DNA from: Chondrosia reniformis
Taxonomy: Eukaryota; Porifera; Demospongiae; Chondrillida; Chondrillidae
DNA: 64,000 nt
Assembly: GCA_947172415.1 (NCBI GenBank)
Contig: OX359196.1
Coordinates: 4,156,501-4,220,500 of the forward strand
Reading direction: 5' to 3'
Shown here: piece after piece, positions 46,735-58,249 of the stretch
Position numbering within the stretch: position 1 is the first letter of the stretch
Layout of the letters: every line of letters starts with the position of its first letter
Translations under genes and position numbers: made by a program
The notes under the pieces: model-generated
What the model was told of the DNA's origin: nothing
What the model saw: only the letters and a program-made list of their open reading frames with translations
The model's database searches: none

Positions 46735-47106
46735 GTTAAATAAAAACATTCAAAAATGAAGTTAAAAGTAGGGATGGCACTATAACAGTGATTGGCACAT
46801 CTAGAAAAAGTAACGAAACAAGAAAGTGATCATATGGTATAAGACTAACATTGCAGAAGTGGCATACTGAAACTTAACTATACACATCACTTCTATGTTT
46901 GGGCGCATCATGGATATACTAGAAGTAGGGATCGATGCGCCCAAACATAGAAGTGATGTGTATAGTTAAGTTTCAGTATGCCACTTCTGCAATGTTAGTC
47001 TTACCATATGATCACTTTCTTGTTTCGTTACTTTTTCTAGATGTGCCAATCACTGTTATAGTGCCATCCCTACTTTTAACTTCATTTTTGAATGTTTTTA
47101 TTTAAC
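46735..47106. mobile_element. Near-perfect 370 bp foldback element
   Basis: Left arm 46735-46909 and right arm 46934-47106 are reverse complements over about 173 bases with a single two-base indel seen; the loop is 24 bases. The inner 300 bases start and end with the TAGGGATGGCAC / GTGCCATCCCTA termini shared with other hairpins in the window. RNA from either strand would fold into a long duplex. It has no open frame of note. Confidence 0.92.
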
Positions 47107-47600
47107 TTGTATTGCTCCTTTTTTCTTGTTAATATTTGTTTTGAAAGTTTTCTTGGCGAAAACTCGAAATAAAGTAGCAGAATAGACGATATAATAGAGA
47201 GCTCTAAATTAAAAAATGGCGTCCGAAAAGATCCCAAATTTGATAAGATGTTTTCTACCGTTCTTTAACATTTAGTTTAGGATATTAAAGGGTCCATAAT
47301 CGTTAAGAATACGACTGTATATAGGCCCTGCAAAGCGACTAAGAAATTCGATCGCGGGTAACGGCAGTACCACAAACATTACTCATTCGGGTTACTTATT
47401 TTATATACAGAGAATTTGAAACTTAATTAAAACATGGCGTTCAAAGAGGCCCTAAATTTGGCACTTTCAAAAGTAACACGCTTCGGTTGGAGCGCGTTGA
47501 AATCTAGGGTAGCCTATTCCCTAGTTCGGAAACATTCATGACGATTTAGTATTTGTATGTACCTGCGTAAGTTCGCATGTTAGCGCTAGTTCATTTGAAA

Positions 47601-47633
47601 GAAGAAGAAGAAGAAGAAGAAGAAGAAGAAGAA
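47601..47633. repeat. (GAA)n microsatellite
   Basis: About ten GAA units. A TAGGGATGG-family end (GGCCATCCCTACTTA) lies about 80 bases to the right, at 47713-47727. Confidence 0.9.
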
Positions 47634-48101
47634 TGCAACCGAAAATCTGAACGTTGTTGATTTATGAGGTGTTAATTGATAATACATTGAATAGGGCGGC
47701 CATGTTTTTTTCGGCCATCCCTACTTATAGAGTACTACCGTACTCTATGATTATCATGAAATGTTACGTTTCTCTCTTATATTTGCGCGCGGGCGGCCAT
47801 CTTTAGCATTAGTATGGAGACGATACGTCAGTAGTTCAGTCTGGTGGTCGATGACGCACGGACGTCTGCAGGAATTACCGTACTTGTTGAAATTACAGCA
47901 CCCCCGTCCCCCCAAATGATAGTGCCCTCTAGACCAAATTAGTCCTAAAGGAAAGTACTTAGCAATTATAAATGCCTTCTTCAAGATGGACTACGAACAG
48001 GTCATGTGGATTATTTCACAATCCAAGGTCTCTCCAACAAATGGTTCGAACGTTGTTCTCACTTGTCTTTATAAACGTGGATGTGTCATGTAAAATTCGC
48101 A

Positions 48102-48190
48102 CCCCCTCCAAAAACGGATCCCCGCGCTGCGCGCTTGGCAAAAAAACGGACCCCCTCGACCCACTTTTGGCAGGGGTCCGTTTTTGCTAT
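48102..48190. repeat. GC-rich inverted repeat
   Basis: AAAAACGGACCCCC (48145-48158) pairs with GGGGTCCGTTTTT (48174-48186) around a loop containing CGACCCACTTTTGGCA, and a partial copy (AAAAACGGATCCCCGC) stands just upstream at 48110. It probably belongs to a degraded small transposon; no ends could be fixed. Confidence 0.6.
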
Positions 48191-48199
48191 ATACGGGCC

Positions 48200-49380
48200 A
48201 ATTTTGCCGTCACAGTACCCGCGCACGACATAATCTATACAAGTTTTCCGTACATTCGACACCACCATTGATATAGAATTTTCGTTCAAATTAAATAGTT
48301 GTTGGAATTAAAGCGCCTCCAAAATTTAAAGGGCGTTTCCATTACAGCTCTAAAAAACCTTCAGGGGAATAGGGGGCGCTACGGTATCTGATTTCACATT
48401 GTGAAGCTACTGTACAATTGCTATTCTTTGTCAAATCGCTCAGCTCTCTGTGCCATCACCCATTTAAATTGGCAAACGGTAAATTACGGTTATTTGGAAC
48501 TCGAGACAGACTTTTTTAATTAGACCTAGAGATCCTATTTTAAGCTCCAGACTGGAGGAGATTTGCCTATTTAATCTCTCAAGTCTCCAAAATGTGTGGC
48601 ACCATTTGATTCTAATTCCACCAGCAGTCCAGTGAGCTCAAACCACCAAATATCCTTTCCCTCTCTTCTTTTAAAATTCCTTACAAGTTTTAAAACTGTT
48701 CAGCCTTTCCCAGCCACAATTCCCTTCCAAACTACGCATACTTGTTCCACACACCTTAATTCCTTAATTGTTTCTATCATATATGTTGAAATGCGGTCAT
48801 TATGGATCGTTTAGAGGACGAATTTATAAACTCCATACGATATCGGCCATTCCGCTACAACTTGCGCTTGAACAGGAGGGGAATATAGCTACTGAATAGA
48901 ATAGTAATATGCTGACATGTAGCCTAATTGTATAGACTAACGATCGAAATAATAAGATTTAAATACATGCATGGTGTTCGTAGAGAGAGATAGCCTTGGG
49001 TGATTTATATATTTTTACAACAAGATAGTCTACACATGACAATATCGTCATGATGACAATGAAAGTTTCCAGTCTTAAATGATTGACAATCATGTACACT
49101 TACATTTTACAGTGAAGGCGATACGGTTCGAATCGAAATACAGATACATCTACAGGTCTGGGGATTCTCACGTTTCCATGTAGTCGTCCTTGTATAGACT
49201 TGGCGAAAGATGGTACACTCCTACACAAAGCTACCACGAACATCACGTGAAATATAGATTCCTGGAACAGAAGGATCTAGGAATCAATGAATATAATGAA
49301 TAAATTTCAGTGCATGTACATACACGTGTCAGGGTGTGACTCTTGCAATCCATTATTTCTATTTCACAAGTTTAATTCAA
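48200..49380. other. Intergenic region with no recognised content
   Basis: 1.2 kb with frequent stops in all frames and no convincing exon, RNA gene or tandem repeat. Confidence 0.45.
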
Positions 49381-49384
49381 TTCA

Positions 49385-50430
49385 ATATTAATAGATGGCT
49401 ACATCATCAGCATACATGTTCACGGTGCACTTTGTTACTACATCCAGTAGGTCATTCACGTAGATGAGAAACAGCAGGGGGGCAAGAATAGAACCTTGGG
49501 GCACACCTTGCAACACATTGGCCCATTCTGAGCAGCAGACTTCCAGTATCACTCTCTGCTTTCTGCCATCTAGCTAATTTGAAAACCACCCACTCCATAG
49601 GACTTCAGGTCCCCGAGTAGTAGACTGCAGCTGTGGTCAATCGAGTCAAAGCTTTACTTAGGTCAAGAAGGACTGTTCCAACACACTTTCCTAAGTCGAG
49701 TGCTCTGCACCAATCGTCTGTAGTCTTGTGCAGAGCATCCTGAGTGCTGTGAGAGGGACGAAAGCCAGATATTGATTAGGATGAAGTAGAGAGGTATAGT
49801 AGTTAGATAGGAGTAAAGTTGCTGGTAGATGAGTGACTTGTACACCTTAGCAATCACCGGGATCACAGAGATGGATCTAAACTCAGAGGGAAGCTTGGCC
49901 AATTAATGGAGACTTTGGGACTGGAGTAATATTTGCCTCCTTCCACTCAGCTGGGGTCTAGCCATTCACAATACAGTCATTGAAAAGCTTGGTAATGCTT
50001 GGAGACATCACAGCTGCCACAGTTTTTAGGAGATGAGCTGATATGCCACCCGGTTGCCTTGTGCATGTTTAGCCTCTCTAGGACTGCCAATACTTGTTCC
50101 TCCTCAATGCGTTGAAGGTGGAAGACTGTGTTGGTATGGTATACTGCGCTAGTTTGTCCAGGTCTGGGGCAGATGAGGTGCCAGGAGGTGAAAAGTGATA
50201 TAGCTCAACTGGCTGGCAATTAGCTTGGGAGACTGTAGGGTGACTGAGCCTTTGTCCAGTTGAGTTATCCTTCTGATGATCCTGTGATCAAGAGCAGTGT
50301 TTACCTCCTTACCACTGGAAGAGAGAATGTTGTGCCTTATTTGACTGGGTCCTTTCAAGCCCTTGTGTACAAAATGGGCCAGAACCCAGTAGGCATGTGC
50401 ATGTGTATTCAGGTATATAGTCAAACTTCA
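49385..50430 (-). mobile_element. Degenerate non-LTR retrotransposon relic (RT)
   Basis: Read on the minus strand in order from 50200 to 49385, with several frame changes and stops, one sees an AEWKEANITPVPKS-like block, an FRSISVIPVIAKVYKSLIYQ block (about 49885), a block of the SGFRPSHSTQDALHKT type (about 49730), a DLGKCVGTVLLDLSKAFDSI-type block (about 49660) and a GVPQGSILAPLLF-type block, ending near a YADDVA-type catalytic box at about 49410. The element is cut off just after the catalytic box. Compared with the element at 1-2352 it is much older and has accumulated frameshifts. Confidence 0.8.
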
Positions 50431-51432
50431 TAGTCTAGCTCACATTACTGGTATATATGGCATTTCCTCTTTAGCATTATATGGCAACGGAAAGTTTCAG
50501 AATTGAGTACATATAGATATTTAAACAAATATCCCAAAATTGAGTGTATATAGTATAGTAGCTTGTGTAACTTGCTGTCTGTATAATATAAGCAATTGTA
50601 TGCATTAGCAGTTTCACACATCGATCATCTCTATATTCATTCTCTAATATATAGGGCAAATAGGGTCATCCTTAATGGTGATTTCTATGTACATGGCATG
50701 TAATTAACCATTTCCTCTGCTAATGAGGGCAGCTATATTGGATACTAGTATAGAACATCCATAATGTAATTAGCCCCACTATCAATTTTTGCATTAGTAA
50801 ATGCATCAATTGAAATCAATTACATTATATTAGTTACATTACGGTCAGCATTTAATTTGGCCACACCTACTAACTATTTATATAAACGTATGAACCTATG
50901 AAACTCATCATTATATGTATATTTAGTGTACTGTACGTATATAGAACTGTATGACATATAAAATTTATATAATTATTATGATCACAGGAACAAAGCTGTT
51001 GTAAAACATGTTTGCACTGCGTGCATGATTTTATAAATGAAATTGAATTGTTATACATAGGTTAGAGGATGAGTAATTTGTGTAAAAGAATGTATATTAT
51101 TATTCAAAAATTACAAAAATACTCTAGAGTTAGGCTTGTTGTTTAATTCTTTATACCTATATACCATTAATGTTGCCAAAATACAGTCCATAATTATTAC
51201 CTGTACCAGGTATATAATTATGGAAATATAACCAAAAATATCTTAGATGTTGTGGTGAAATACGTAATGCATGGAAATACACTATATATAGATATATCAG
51301 GTCAAAATGATTCTATCTTTGAGGATCTATTATATTTATACCTATAATATACATGTTTATATGCAGAAAATAAGTCTGTTATTGGTATTTTGTCATAAAT
51401 TATTTCTTATAAAGTGGATAATTAATAGTTTA
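50431..51432. other. Intergenic region with no recognised content
   Basis: AT-rich, with stops in all frames. It should include the 3' UTR of the membrane protein gene, which ends at 51433. Nothing else was recognised. Confidence 0.45.
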
Positions 51433-53059
51433 TCAGATAGTAAAGAGTTTGCAGATGACCTTCTTCACATACATTGCCAGTCTTGGTACTAGCATAGTCA
51501 TTATGACTGAAAAGATCCACGAGAAGTTGATACTGTATCTCACAGGTAGTCTGATGTCCATGAGGACTAAGCAGTGGATAGCTGCTAAGAACGTTGCTCC
51601 ACACAATGCTAGTGTTGTGAGGAATAGCCAGGATAGACATCTCTTTAAACCTGCTCTCCAGTGAATAGCCACTCTGTAGTCTGCAATGAATATTTGATCT
51701 AAACTGACAAAAGCTGCCAATAGTGAAGCTAATCCACCGACTAAAATAGTGATTGATGAAATGATAAATCCATTTCTGTATGGATCTGTTAGAAGAGCTA
51801 GTATTGTAGAGGGTAGGTGAAAGCACAAGTATCCCAGTGAGACACCTATGACACTCCACACTCCTAACAATATGGTTATTCTCTGTGCTGCTTTTTCACT
51901 CAAACAATAAAATGTTGTGATCCTCAAGAAAAATGTCAGACATTTTGGTACAGGAATGTTAGTTGGTAACTTGGATGCAGCAATAATGACTATAGACATG
52001 ATAATGATACTAACTGTAGCAATTAATATACATAATCCGAGGTACTTGGTAAGGTGTCCTTTCTTATAGCATGTCATTTCAGTGTGCAGTACCGCAAATC
52101 CTAATGTAAACCCATTTAGAGTCATGTATACATGTAGAATAACTGCTGATAGAATAACTCCCCATGCTGTGCTGAATGTAGGTGGCCGAGCTGATATTTG
52201 TGCTAGTTGTCTAATAATACTGTGTCGATTCTTCAAGAAAAGGATAGACACTATTAATGGCCAGAACCCGCATACAAGAGCTGCATAATTGCTAACAAAA
52301 AAGGAGTTGTGACTACCTTGATTTGGAAAGCATTCTGAATTACAGAAAATGTCATCAATTTTTTTTTGCCAACAGCTAAGTCCTGAGGGGTAGAAATGCT
52401 TGAAAATGTAAGATATATCTATTCTAGTTCCTTTTGTTCCTTTCATTAATTGTACTGCCTAAAGCAAGAACAAATTTGAAAGTACATATGCGAGAAGTAA
52501 TAGCTCATTGTAACCATACACATAGAGCATGCTCATCCTTACTTACAGAATCTATGGTTTGAAGAAGAAAACCTCTTGTTACCTCATCTTTAGAGATAAT
52601 GTAAGGTACAGTCAAGCAAGCGGCCGAATAGCTGCTGATGATTGTTGTCTTCTTGAAGAGTAAACCTAAGGTCATTACAGGTAGGAGTAATCCTGCCTCA
52701 GTTAGTGTGGATGCCGACAGTATCATATATGAAGTAGATGAATACCACATTGCTGCATGTACGTTCTCTTCTCCACTGAGTTCCATGATCATGCCTACAT
52801 ATGGTGTCTGGTTACACAGTGATTGTGAAATGGGAGTTCCATTAGTGAAGAATATGAGACTAACAAACTGAGGCACTGCATGGCTGATAGGGTAGAAGGC
52901 TTCCATCAATCTATGATAATTTCCTTGGTCAGAGAGGATAGCTGTCACAATATCATCAGTATTGTTACAGACTTTGTGAGGTCGGCAACTGTATAGTTGG
53001 GTTCCTTGTACCCCTACACTGATATACAGTAGTCCTGTAAGAGTGAGAATAGACTCCAT
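51433..53059 (-). CDS. Polytopic membrane protein, 2 exons, unknown family
   Basis: Exon 1 (53059-52547) and exon 2 (52458-51433) join in phase 0 across a GTAAGT donor and a CTTTAG acceptor, giving 512 residues. Residues 1-19 look like a signal peptide (MESILTLTGLLYISVGVQG). An extracellular-type segment with an even set of Cys residues and N-glycosylation sequons (NNT, NQT) follows. Two hydrophobic helices lie at the end of exon 1, and exon 2 has a Cys-containing loop then about seven more, for example CGFWPLIVSILFL, LGLCILIATVSIIIMSIVII and WLFLTTLALCGATFLAAIHC. That is roughly nine membrane spans with an N-terminal ectodomain. Receptor- or transporter-like topology is possible, but no motif of rhodopsin-, adhesion- or transporter families was recognised. 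It may be lineage-specific. Confidence 0.75.
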
Positions 53060-53637
53060 ATCATCTACAATATACTCTGCTCAGTTCAAGATCAGTTGTA
53101 AACTTATAAGCTGAACTTTCAATGTTTATTATATACGTAAGTTACTCAAGTTTCAGTTTCAATATAGTGCACTTAAATTACAGTATATTTATTGAACAGA
53201 GAATTGGGAAATTGGAAGATCTGAGAAGTTAGTCAGTAAACAAAATCCATCTGTTAAATTTACATTTCAATTCAAGTAATACATAAGCTTGATTTTAAAT
53301 TTTATGTATTATGTATGGGTTAGCAGCAGTTTTGGGGGTTCCTAAAAGTCTAGGGGGATAAAATCAATCAAATCACCCCCACCCCCTCTCTATGCAACCC
53401 TGCATGACTACAGTAGTAAAATTGGTACTATATAGTAATTTAATTTTCATTCCAGCAATATACTCTGGAAGAGTGAAACCTAATAGTATCAAATCCTTGA
53501 TATACAGTGAAACCTCCGAATAACGGACACGCTCGGACCCACCATCTTGTCCTTTATTCAGAGGTTGTCCTCTTCTCGGAGGTCGGCCCATAATCACCCT
53601 CTAAACAACTAATTGTGTAATAGCAACTAGCTACCAG

Positions 53638-53739
53638 TTATATATGTCATGCGCAAAGTCTGCGCAAAGCGTTAATCCACGGTTTGCGCAGGCCAATCTG
53701 TGGATTGTCCGAATCTGTACTTTGCGCATAACATATATA
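53638..53739. repeat. Small hairpin next to the nested transposon's left end
   Basis: TATATATGTCATGCGCAAAG at the left pairs with CTTTGCGCATAACATATATA at the right; TGCGCA motifs recur between. The nested transposon begins at the TA that closes this hairpin, so the hairpin may have been its insertion target. Confidence 0.6.
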
Positions 53740-54196
53740 GAGTAAGTGATTGAAATTCGGACACCAGGTTAAATCGGACACTTGTACAACTGCTTCTAAA
53801 GCCTAAACGAGGTTTCTTGTGCATGATCTCATACCCCGTGGTCCTGCTAATTTGCCGACCAACTTTGGTACGCTGAGCTTTAGCAACACGGGAGCAAAGC
53901 ACCATTAACGACGATGTCCGGATGTAGGGAACATCGGACATATTAACTAAGCGTCGGACAAAAGCGATTTTATTCTACTTAAGACTCACAAATTGCTCTC
54001 CTTACACGTAAAACTTATTCGAGAGCTTTACAAAGGTTTTGGAAACCAATTTAACGCCACGTGGGCGGTTAAGGTTGACTGATGACGTCATTAAAATGGA
54101 GGGCGAAAATTGTCGATTAGGTTTCTAAGCTGAAAATTACCCTTTGACCTGTACCGAAGTTTCTTCGAGCATTTACTACGCATGCGCAAAAGATTT
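53740..54196 (+). repeat. Left terminal inverted repeat, 457 bp
   Basis: Matches 60086-59629 in reverse with few differences (for example GACTGATGACG against GACTAGATGACG). It contains a short palindrome around CCGATGTTCCCTACATCCGG and an open frame of about 50 codons that also appears, inverted, in the other end. The frame starts inside the repeat and has no known relatives that I recognise. Confidence 0.92.
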
Positions 54197-54398
54197 CCAA
54201 AAGATTATAATAGCAGTTTTAGGTTTCGCAACAGTCATGTATATATATAAGCTATTTTGCTAGAGAGGAAAAAACTACAGTTGATATATAATACACTGCA
54301 TTTCTATCCAGTTTGGACTGTGAATAATTTAATTCATGCTTATTTTGCACTGATAGGAAAGGAATATAGCTAAACATTTTCAATCTTTGCAGACACAC

Positions 54399-54448
54399 AA
54401 TTGTGAGCGCCGCCAGTAAAAATCGCAGTGCTGGCGGCACTCACAATT
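54399..54448. repeat. GC-rich hairpin downstream of the protease-PHD exon
   Basis: AATTGTGAGCGCCGCCAG (54399-54416) pairs with CTGGCGGCACTCACAATT (54431-54448) with one mismatch. It lies about 120 bases past the stop codon of the transposon gene on the minus strand and could act in 3'-end formation or simply be another tiny foldback. Confidence 0.7.
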
Positions 54449-54566
54449 ACTAAAAAGCAATTTTGGCCACTGTCAAAGTCCAAAATTAAGTAAGGAAGTA
54501 TAAGTTTACATAATAGCTTCTGTTTGTTATAGCTAAGCAAAAACAGTCTACTATTGAAAGGTTAAG

Positions 54567-55516
54567 TCATAAAAATTCAGCAGGCTTGCAGAAAGAAACA
54601 ATATCATCTCCTGTTAAGCATTTTGAGCACTTCCACATCTCAGGGACTGGATACTTCACACCCACACATGAAAAGTGATACCAGCGTTTACAACATCCAC
54701 TGCATTGTACCATTTCAGTATCGTAGTCTGCAGGCATTCTGCATACACAGTAGAGTTTGAAACTCTGTATTTTGCTAACAGTTCGCTGAACAGTTCTGGA
54801 GCTTCTAGGAAACGCACTCATTTTGCCATCTTGAAAACACTGGAACAAATGTTTACGTGCTCTCTTTTGATCAAAAGCAACACTTGTGACATCATTTCCA
54901 AGGCAGGTTTCGGTTGCATATACCATGCAGTACACCCCACAGTCCACTGCACCTTGTTGTTGCTGAACTGAGAGCTTTTTGACCTTCAGAGAACTTGATG
55001 GAGCAACAGAATAGGCTTTGCAAATTTGCAAAACTGTCTTTCTGTTCAGGGGCAGAGAAGTTCCTAGACTGTCCATAACATGGATCATTCCTCTACTACC
55101 AACTGTTGAGATGCAAATCCAGTGATTTGTACTTCCTATATAAAATATATATAACACAAAATGCAGGACTGCATGCATGAGTATACACAATGTCACATAT
55201 ATACAGTCAATAATATACCTGTATGAAATATCTGAACACTGTCAAACTTTACTGATATTGGCTCAAATTTCAGCCGATATCCTAAACGAGTGCTTTGGAA
55301 CCCATGAATATGATTGAACTGATTTTTCAACAGCTTCTGTCCTGCATTAATGATACGATCATTTAATTCTTTCCCAGAAAGCAGTATTTCTCACTCCTGT
55401 GATGTCAAATCTAAATCCTTTTGCCACCATGTTGCTGATGTATATTCAGATTCATCAGTTTCAGATGAAACCTCGATTGCTGTAGCCTTATATAGTTCAC
55501 CCTCCTGGTCAACATC
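54567..55516 (-). pseudogene. Ulp1/SENP-type protease plus PHD finger exons of the transposon
   Basis: Exon 55516-55219 (phase 1 in and out) encodes the region before the active site: LLSGKELNDRIINAGQKLL and NHIHGFQSTRLGYRLKF. Exon 55135-54567 encodes the active site: His in STNHWICIS, Asp in IHVMDSLG, Gln in VQQQQGAVDCG and the nucleophile Cys in the same DCG motif. These are the four residues of clan CE C48 cysteine proteases, which cleave SUMO or related modifiers. A C4HC3 PHD finger follows (LYCVCRMPAD...MVQCSGCCKRWYHFSCVGV...WKCSKC), a module that reads histone H3 tails. The first exon has an in-frame TGA at 55391-55393, just before LLSGKEL. This copy would therefore stop before the protease unless the base is polymorphic or wrong, so I mark it as disrupted. 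Confidence 0.85.
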
Positions 55517-55671
55517 TATATTATTTATCAGAAACTGGTCATTTTATACAAAACTCACTAAACCTAAATTGTATATATATACATCCAAGAACTGATCACT
55601 TGATCACGATCCAATTATATAAACAAAAGCTTTGTATGCTTTATATATATGCAAGCAGGTTTTCTCCTTAC

Positions 55672-56556
55672 CGGCAACACCATTCTTCTGTTTTAGGACA
55701 CCTCTGGTGGAGATATTCCGCCCACCCCTAAGGGTGGTGGAAGGAGCCTTTTTCTTTGTCACACCCATCAGGCCAACATCAGATTCTGTAGTAACTACAA
55801 AAAGGAGTTACAAAGACATACTATAGATATATATGTACATGCACATGTATAGTTAACATGCACCATGCAGCCTTTTCCTATAGCTAGTCACACCATTCTC
55901 TTGTTTCAGGCTCTGCTTACTTGATTTGACCTTCACATCGCCACTTGGGTTGGTGGGTGAGATGGACACTTTCTTTCTCAGATCAGTCACTCCAACATCT
56001 GCATGCATAAAACAGGAATGCTTTTCCATTCAAGCATGCAAGCCATTAAGCACCGTGCAAATTTTCCTTACCACTCGTCTGTTTCAGGTCTTGTTTACTT
56101 CCAGACTTCGTTTTCAATTTATTTGAGCTCGGGAGAGAGATGGATGTCTCATTTCTCACTTCAGTTACTCGACCATCTGCAAAGGTAACAATGAAAGGAT
56201 TTCCATATATATAAGCAAGTTATATATATTACATCCCAGTATTCCTTACCAATGTCACCAGTCTTCTGTTTCAGGCGTTGTTTACCTCTTGATTTGATTT
56301 CCACTTCATCACATGGGCTGGATGCTTCCTTTTTCACATTAGTAATTCCAATTGCAACATCTGTGTATATAAAATGGAACAGGAATATCATACTTAAGCT
56401 ATATGCATGCACAATCTACACAATGCATGCATCTAATAGATTTTTCCTTACCAGTGCCACCTTTCTTCTGCCTCAGGCCCTGTCTACTTCTGAACTTGAC
56501 TTCATTCAACTGATCACCTAGGCTGGTAGAAGGGATGGTTGCAGATTCCTCTTCCT
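55672..56556 (-). CDS. Five tandemly repeated phase-1 exons of the transposon gene
   Basis: Exons 56556-56452, 56360-56250, 56176-56072, 55998-about 55885 and 55785-55672 are 105-114 bases, start after ATCTGT/CTCTGT-type acceptors (read on plus) and end at G|GTAAGG donors, all phase 1 to phase 1. Each encodes a 35-38 residue unit: a hydrophobic-acidic start (DVAIGITNVKKE type), a Ser/Pro middle and a basic end of the pattern K-Q-x-L-K-Q-K-x-G. They connect the transposase exon (phase 1 donor at 56622) to the protease exon (phase 1 acceptor at 55517). In the fourth unit the donor has decayed to AGCTATAGG; because the exon is symmetric it can be skipped without a frameshift. The function of the unit is unknown; a basic flexible linker is one reading. 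Confidence 0.8.
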
Positions 56557-56622
56557 CTGTATACACAAGAGCATGAACAAACTATAAAAATGTCATACAT
56601 ATAACATATAATATAAACATAC

Positions 56623-58249
56623 CTTGTGATGACTTTTTCATGGTCTGCTTTGTTTTCCTTGTGCCTTTCCCCGCATTCTTTTTCTTTTCCTTATCTTGTA
56701 AGCACTTCAGATTTTCTTGGCTTGTAAGCACTCTTGCACAAGCCTTTTTCTCAAGGTAAGGCCCCTTAGAAGGAGGTGATGGTATTTTCAAAATGCCATG
56801 CAATGTTTTTTCACAACCTATAGATAGGGGCATGTGTTGCTCATTCCCGTCTAATTCATCTGCAGGGAGTTGAATCATTGACACTTGAGGCATGTCATCA
56901 CTGGAATCAGAATAGCACGATTCATCTAAAGTATGATCAATTTGATCAAACTTTCCACGCTTAGACGGAGTATAGAGTGGAATAAATGAAAGGCGTGTCC
57001 TCTCAGACAGCGAAAGCCTTGTTTCTGGTACTCCAGGCAAACTAATGGCATCTCTGTTTACTGGATACACTCCAGTTGTACGAAAGCCTGACACTATATT
57101 CCGAATAGTCATAGCCTCAGTCCAGGATTTGTTGAACAACTTTGAGAATATGTAGCGATGAATAATTTGTCCAGGGTTACTGGCCATGTAGTCATGACAT
57201 ACCTTCCTCCAAGCCATCTTTAATGGACCAAATATCCCCTTATCCAATGGTTGGCTCAAGTGGGTAGTATTTGGAGGCAGGACAAATAACAGCACCTGCT
57301 CCTCAGCGGCCATTGTAATGGCCTCGGGGGAATAATGAGAGGTATGGCCATCAAGTAAGATGAGTAATGGCCTTACAGGTGGTGCATAACGCAAAAAATG
57401 CCTCTTGAACCACTTCTCAAAGTGATGTTGGTCCATCCAACCTTTCCCTGAAAGACCATATATGGTTCCAGGTACTTCTCCTATTGTTAGTTCAGGTCTC
57501 AGTTGCTTCCGATCCCAAATCACCATGGGGGGCAAACATTGCCCTGCAGCGTTTACGCATGCTACAATGGTAATTTGGGTCTTCATTGAAGATGTCATGG
57601 CAAATGCGTTTTTTGTTCCTTTTTCATGAATCGTCTTTAAAGGCTTAGGCGCAAGAGGCATACCGCTTTCATCCATGTTATAGATTTGGCAAGGACTGTC
57701 TTTCAGATTATTTTCTACTAATGTTTCTTCTAAAAGATCAAAATAATGATCTAATACAGCCCTGTTTGAGGCCATTGCCCTTGGTTTTGATAAGGAAGCA
57801 GGGATCCTAAGGGAGAGATTAGGGTGCCTCTTTTTGAAGGCTTCCCACCAACCATAAGAAATAGGACGATAAGTTCCTCGAGCTGCCAGAATCCGCTGAA
57901 CTACCGCAAGAATCTCCTTCACCGTCTTTGCATACCCAATAGTGGCACAACCAATGATAAAGGACACAAGTTCCTGTTCTTCATCATCAGTTAGATACCT
58001 TGAATTTGTACCACCACCAAGTATCTTTCCACTAATTCGGTCTCCAAGCGTACTCTTGGGGATACCATAAGCTTCGGCAGCTTGTCGTATAGTGGCTCCA
58101 TCGCAACAAACAGCCTTAACTGCTCTTTCTAGCTTTTCGGAATCCCATGCTTTATAACGTCCTTGCCTAGATGGCAACACATTTAGAGGCTTATGCTCTA
58201 CTTCACATGCTGAATTGGAATACAGCACTCTTTGGCTAAGAGGTAACAT
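56623..58249 (-). CDS. pogo/Jerky-type DDD transposase, first exon
   Basis: This exon gives 542 codons and ends at CAAG|GTATGT in phase 1; reading on would stop 13 codons later. Residues 30-75 form a Psq-type helix-turn-helix (ERAVKAVCCDGATIRQAAEA YGIPKSTLGDRISG), residues 85-150 a CENP-B-like second DNA-binding domain, and 185-380 a DDE superfamily catalytic core: D193 in YNMDESG, D300 in LILLDGHTSH and D336 in QPLDKGIFGPLK (DD35D). All three acidic residues are intact, so this copy could be active. The C terminus is Lys-rich (KKKNAGKGTRKTKQTMKKSS), a likely nuclear signal. The same exon structure continues into the repeat and protease exons, so the full protein is probably about 1,000 residues. 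Confidence 0.93.

Noticed and set aside
53672..53941. Open frame MSDVPYIRTSSL and its copy at 59885
   Set aside because: Both copies lie in the terminal inverted repeats, start and end without splice or promoter context, and have no recognised relatives; kept only as a note on the repeat.
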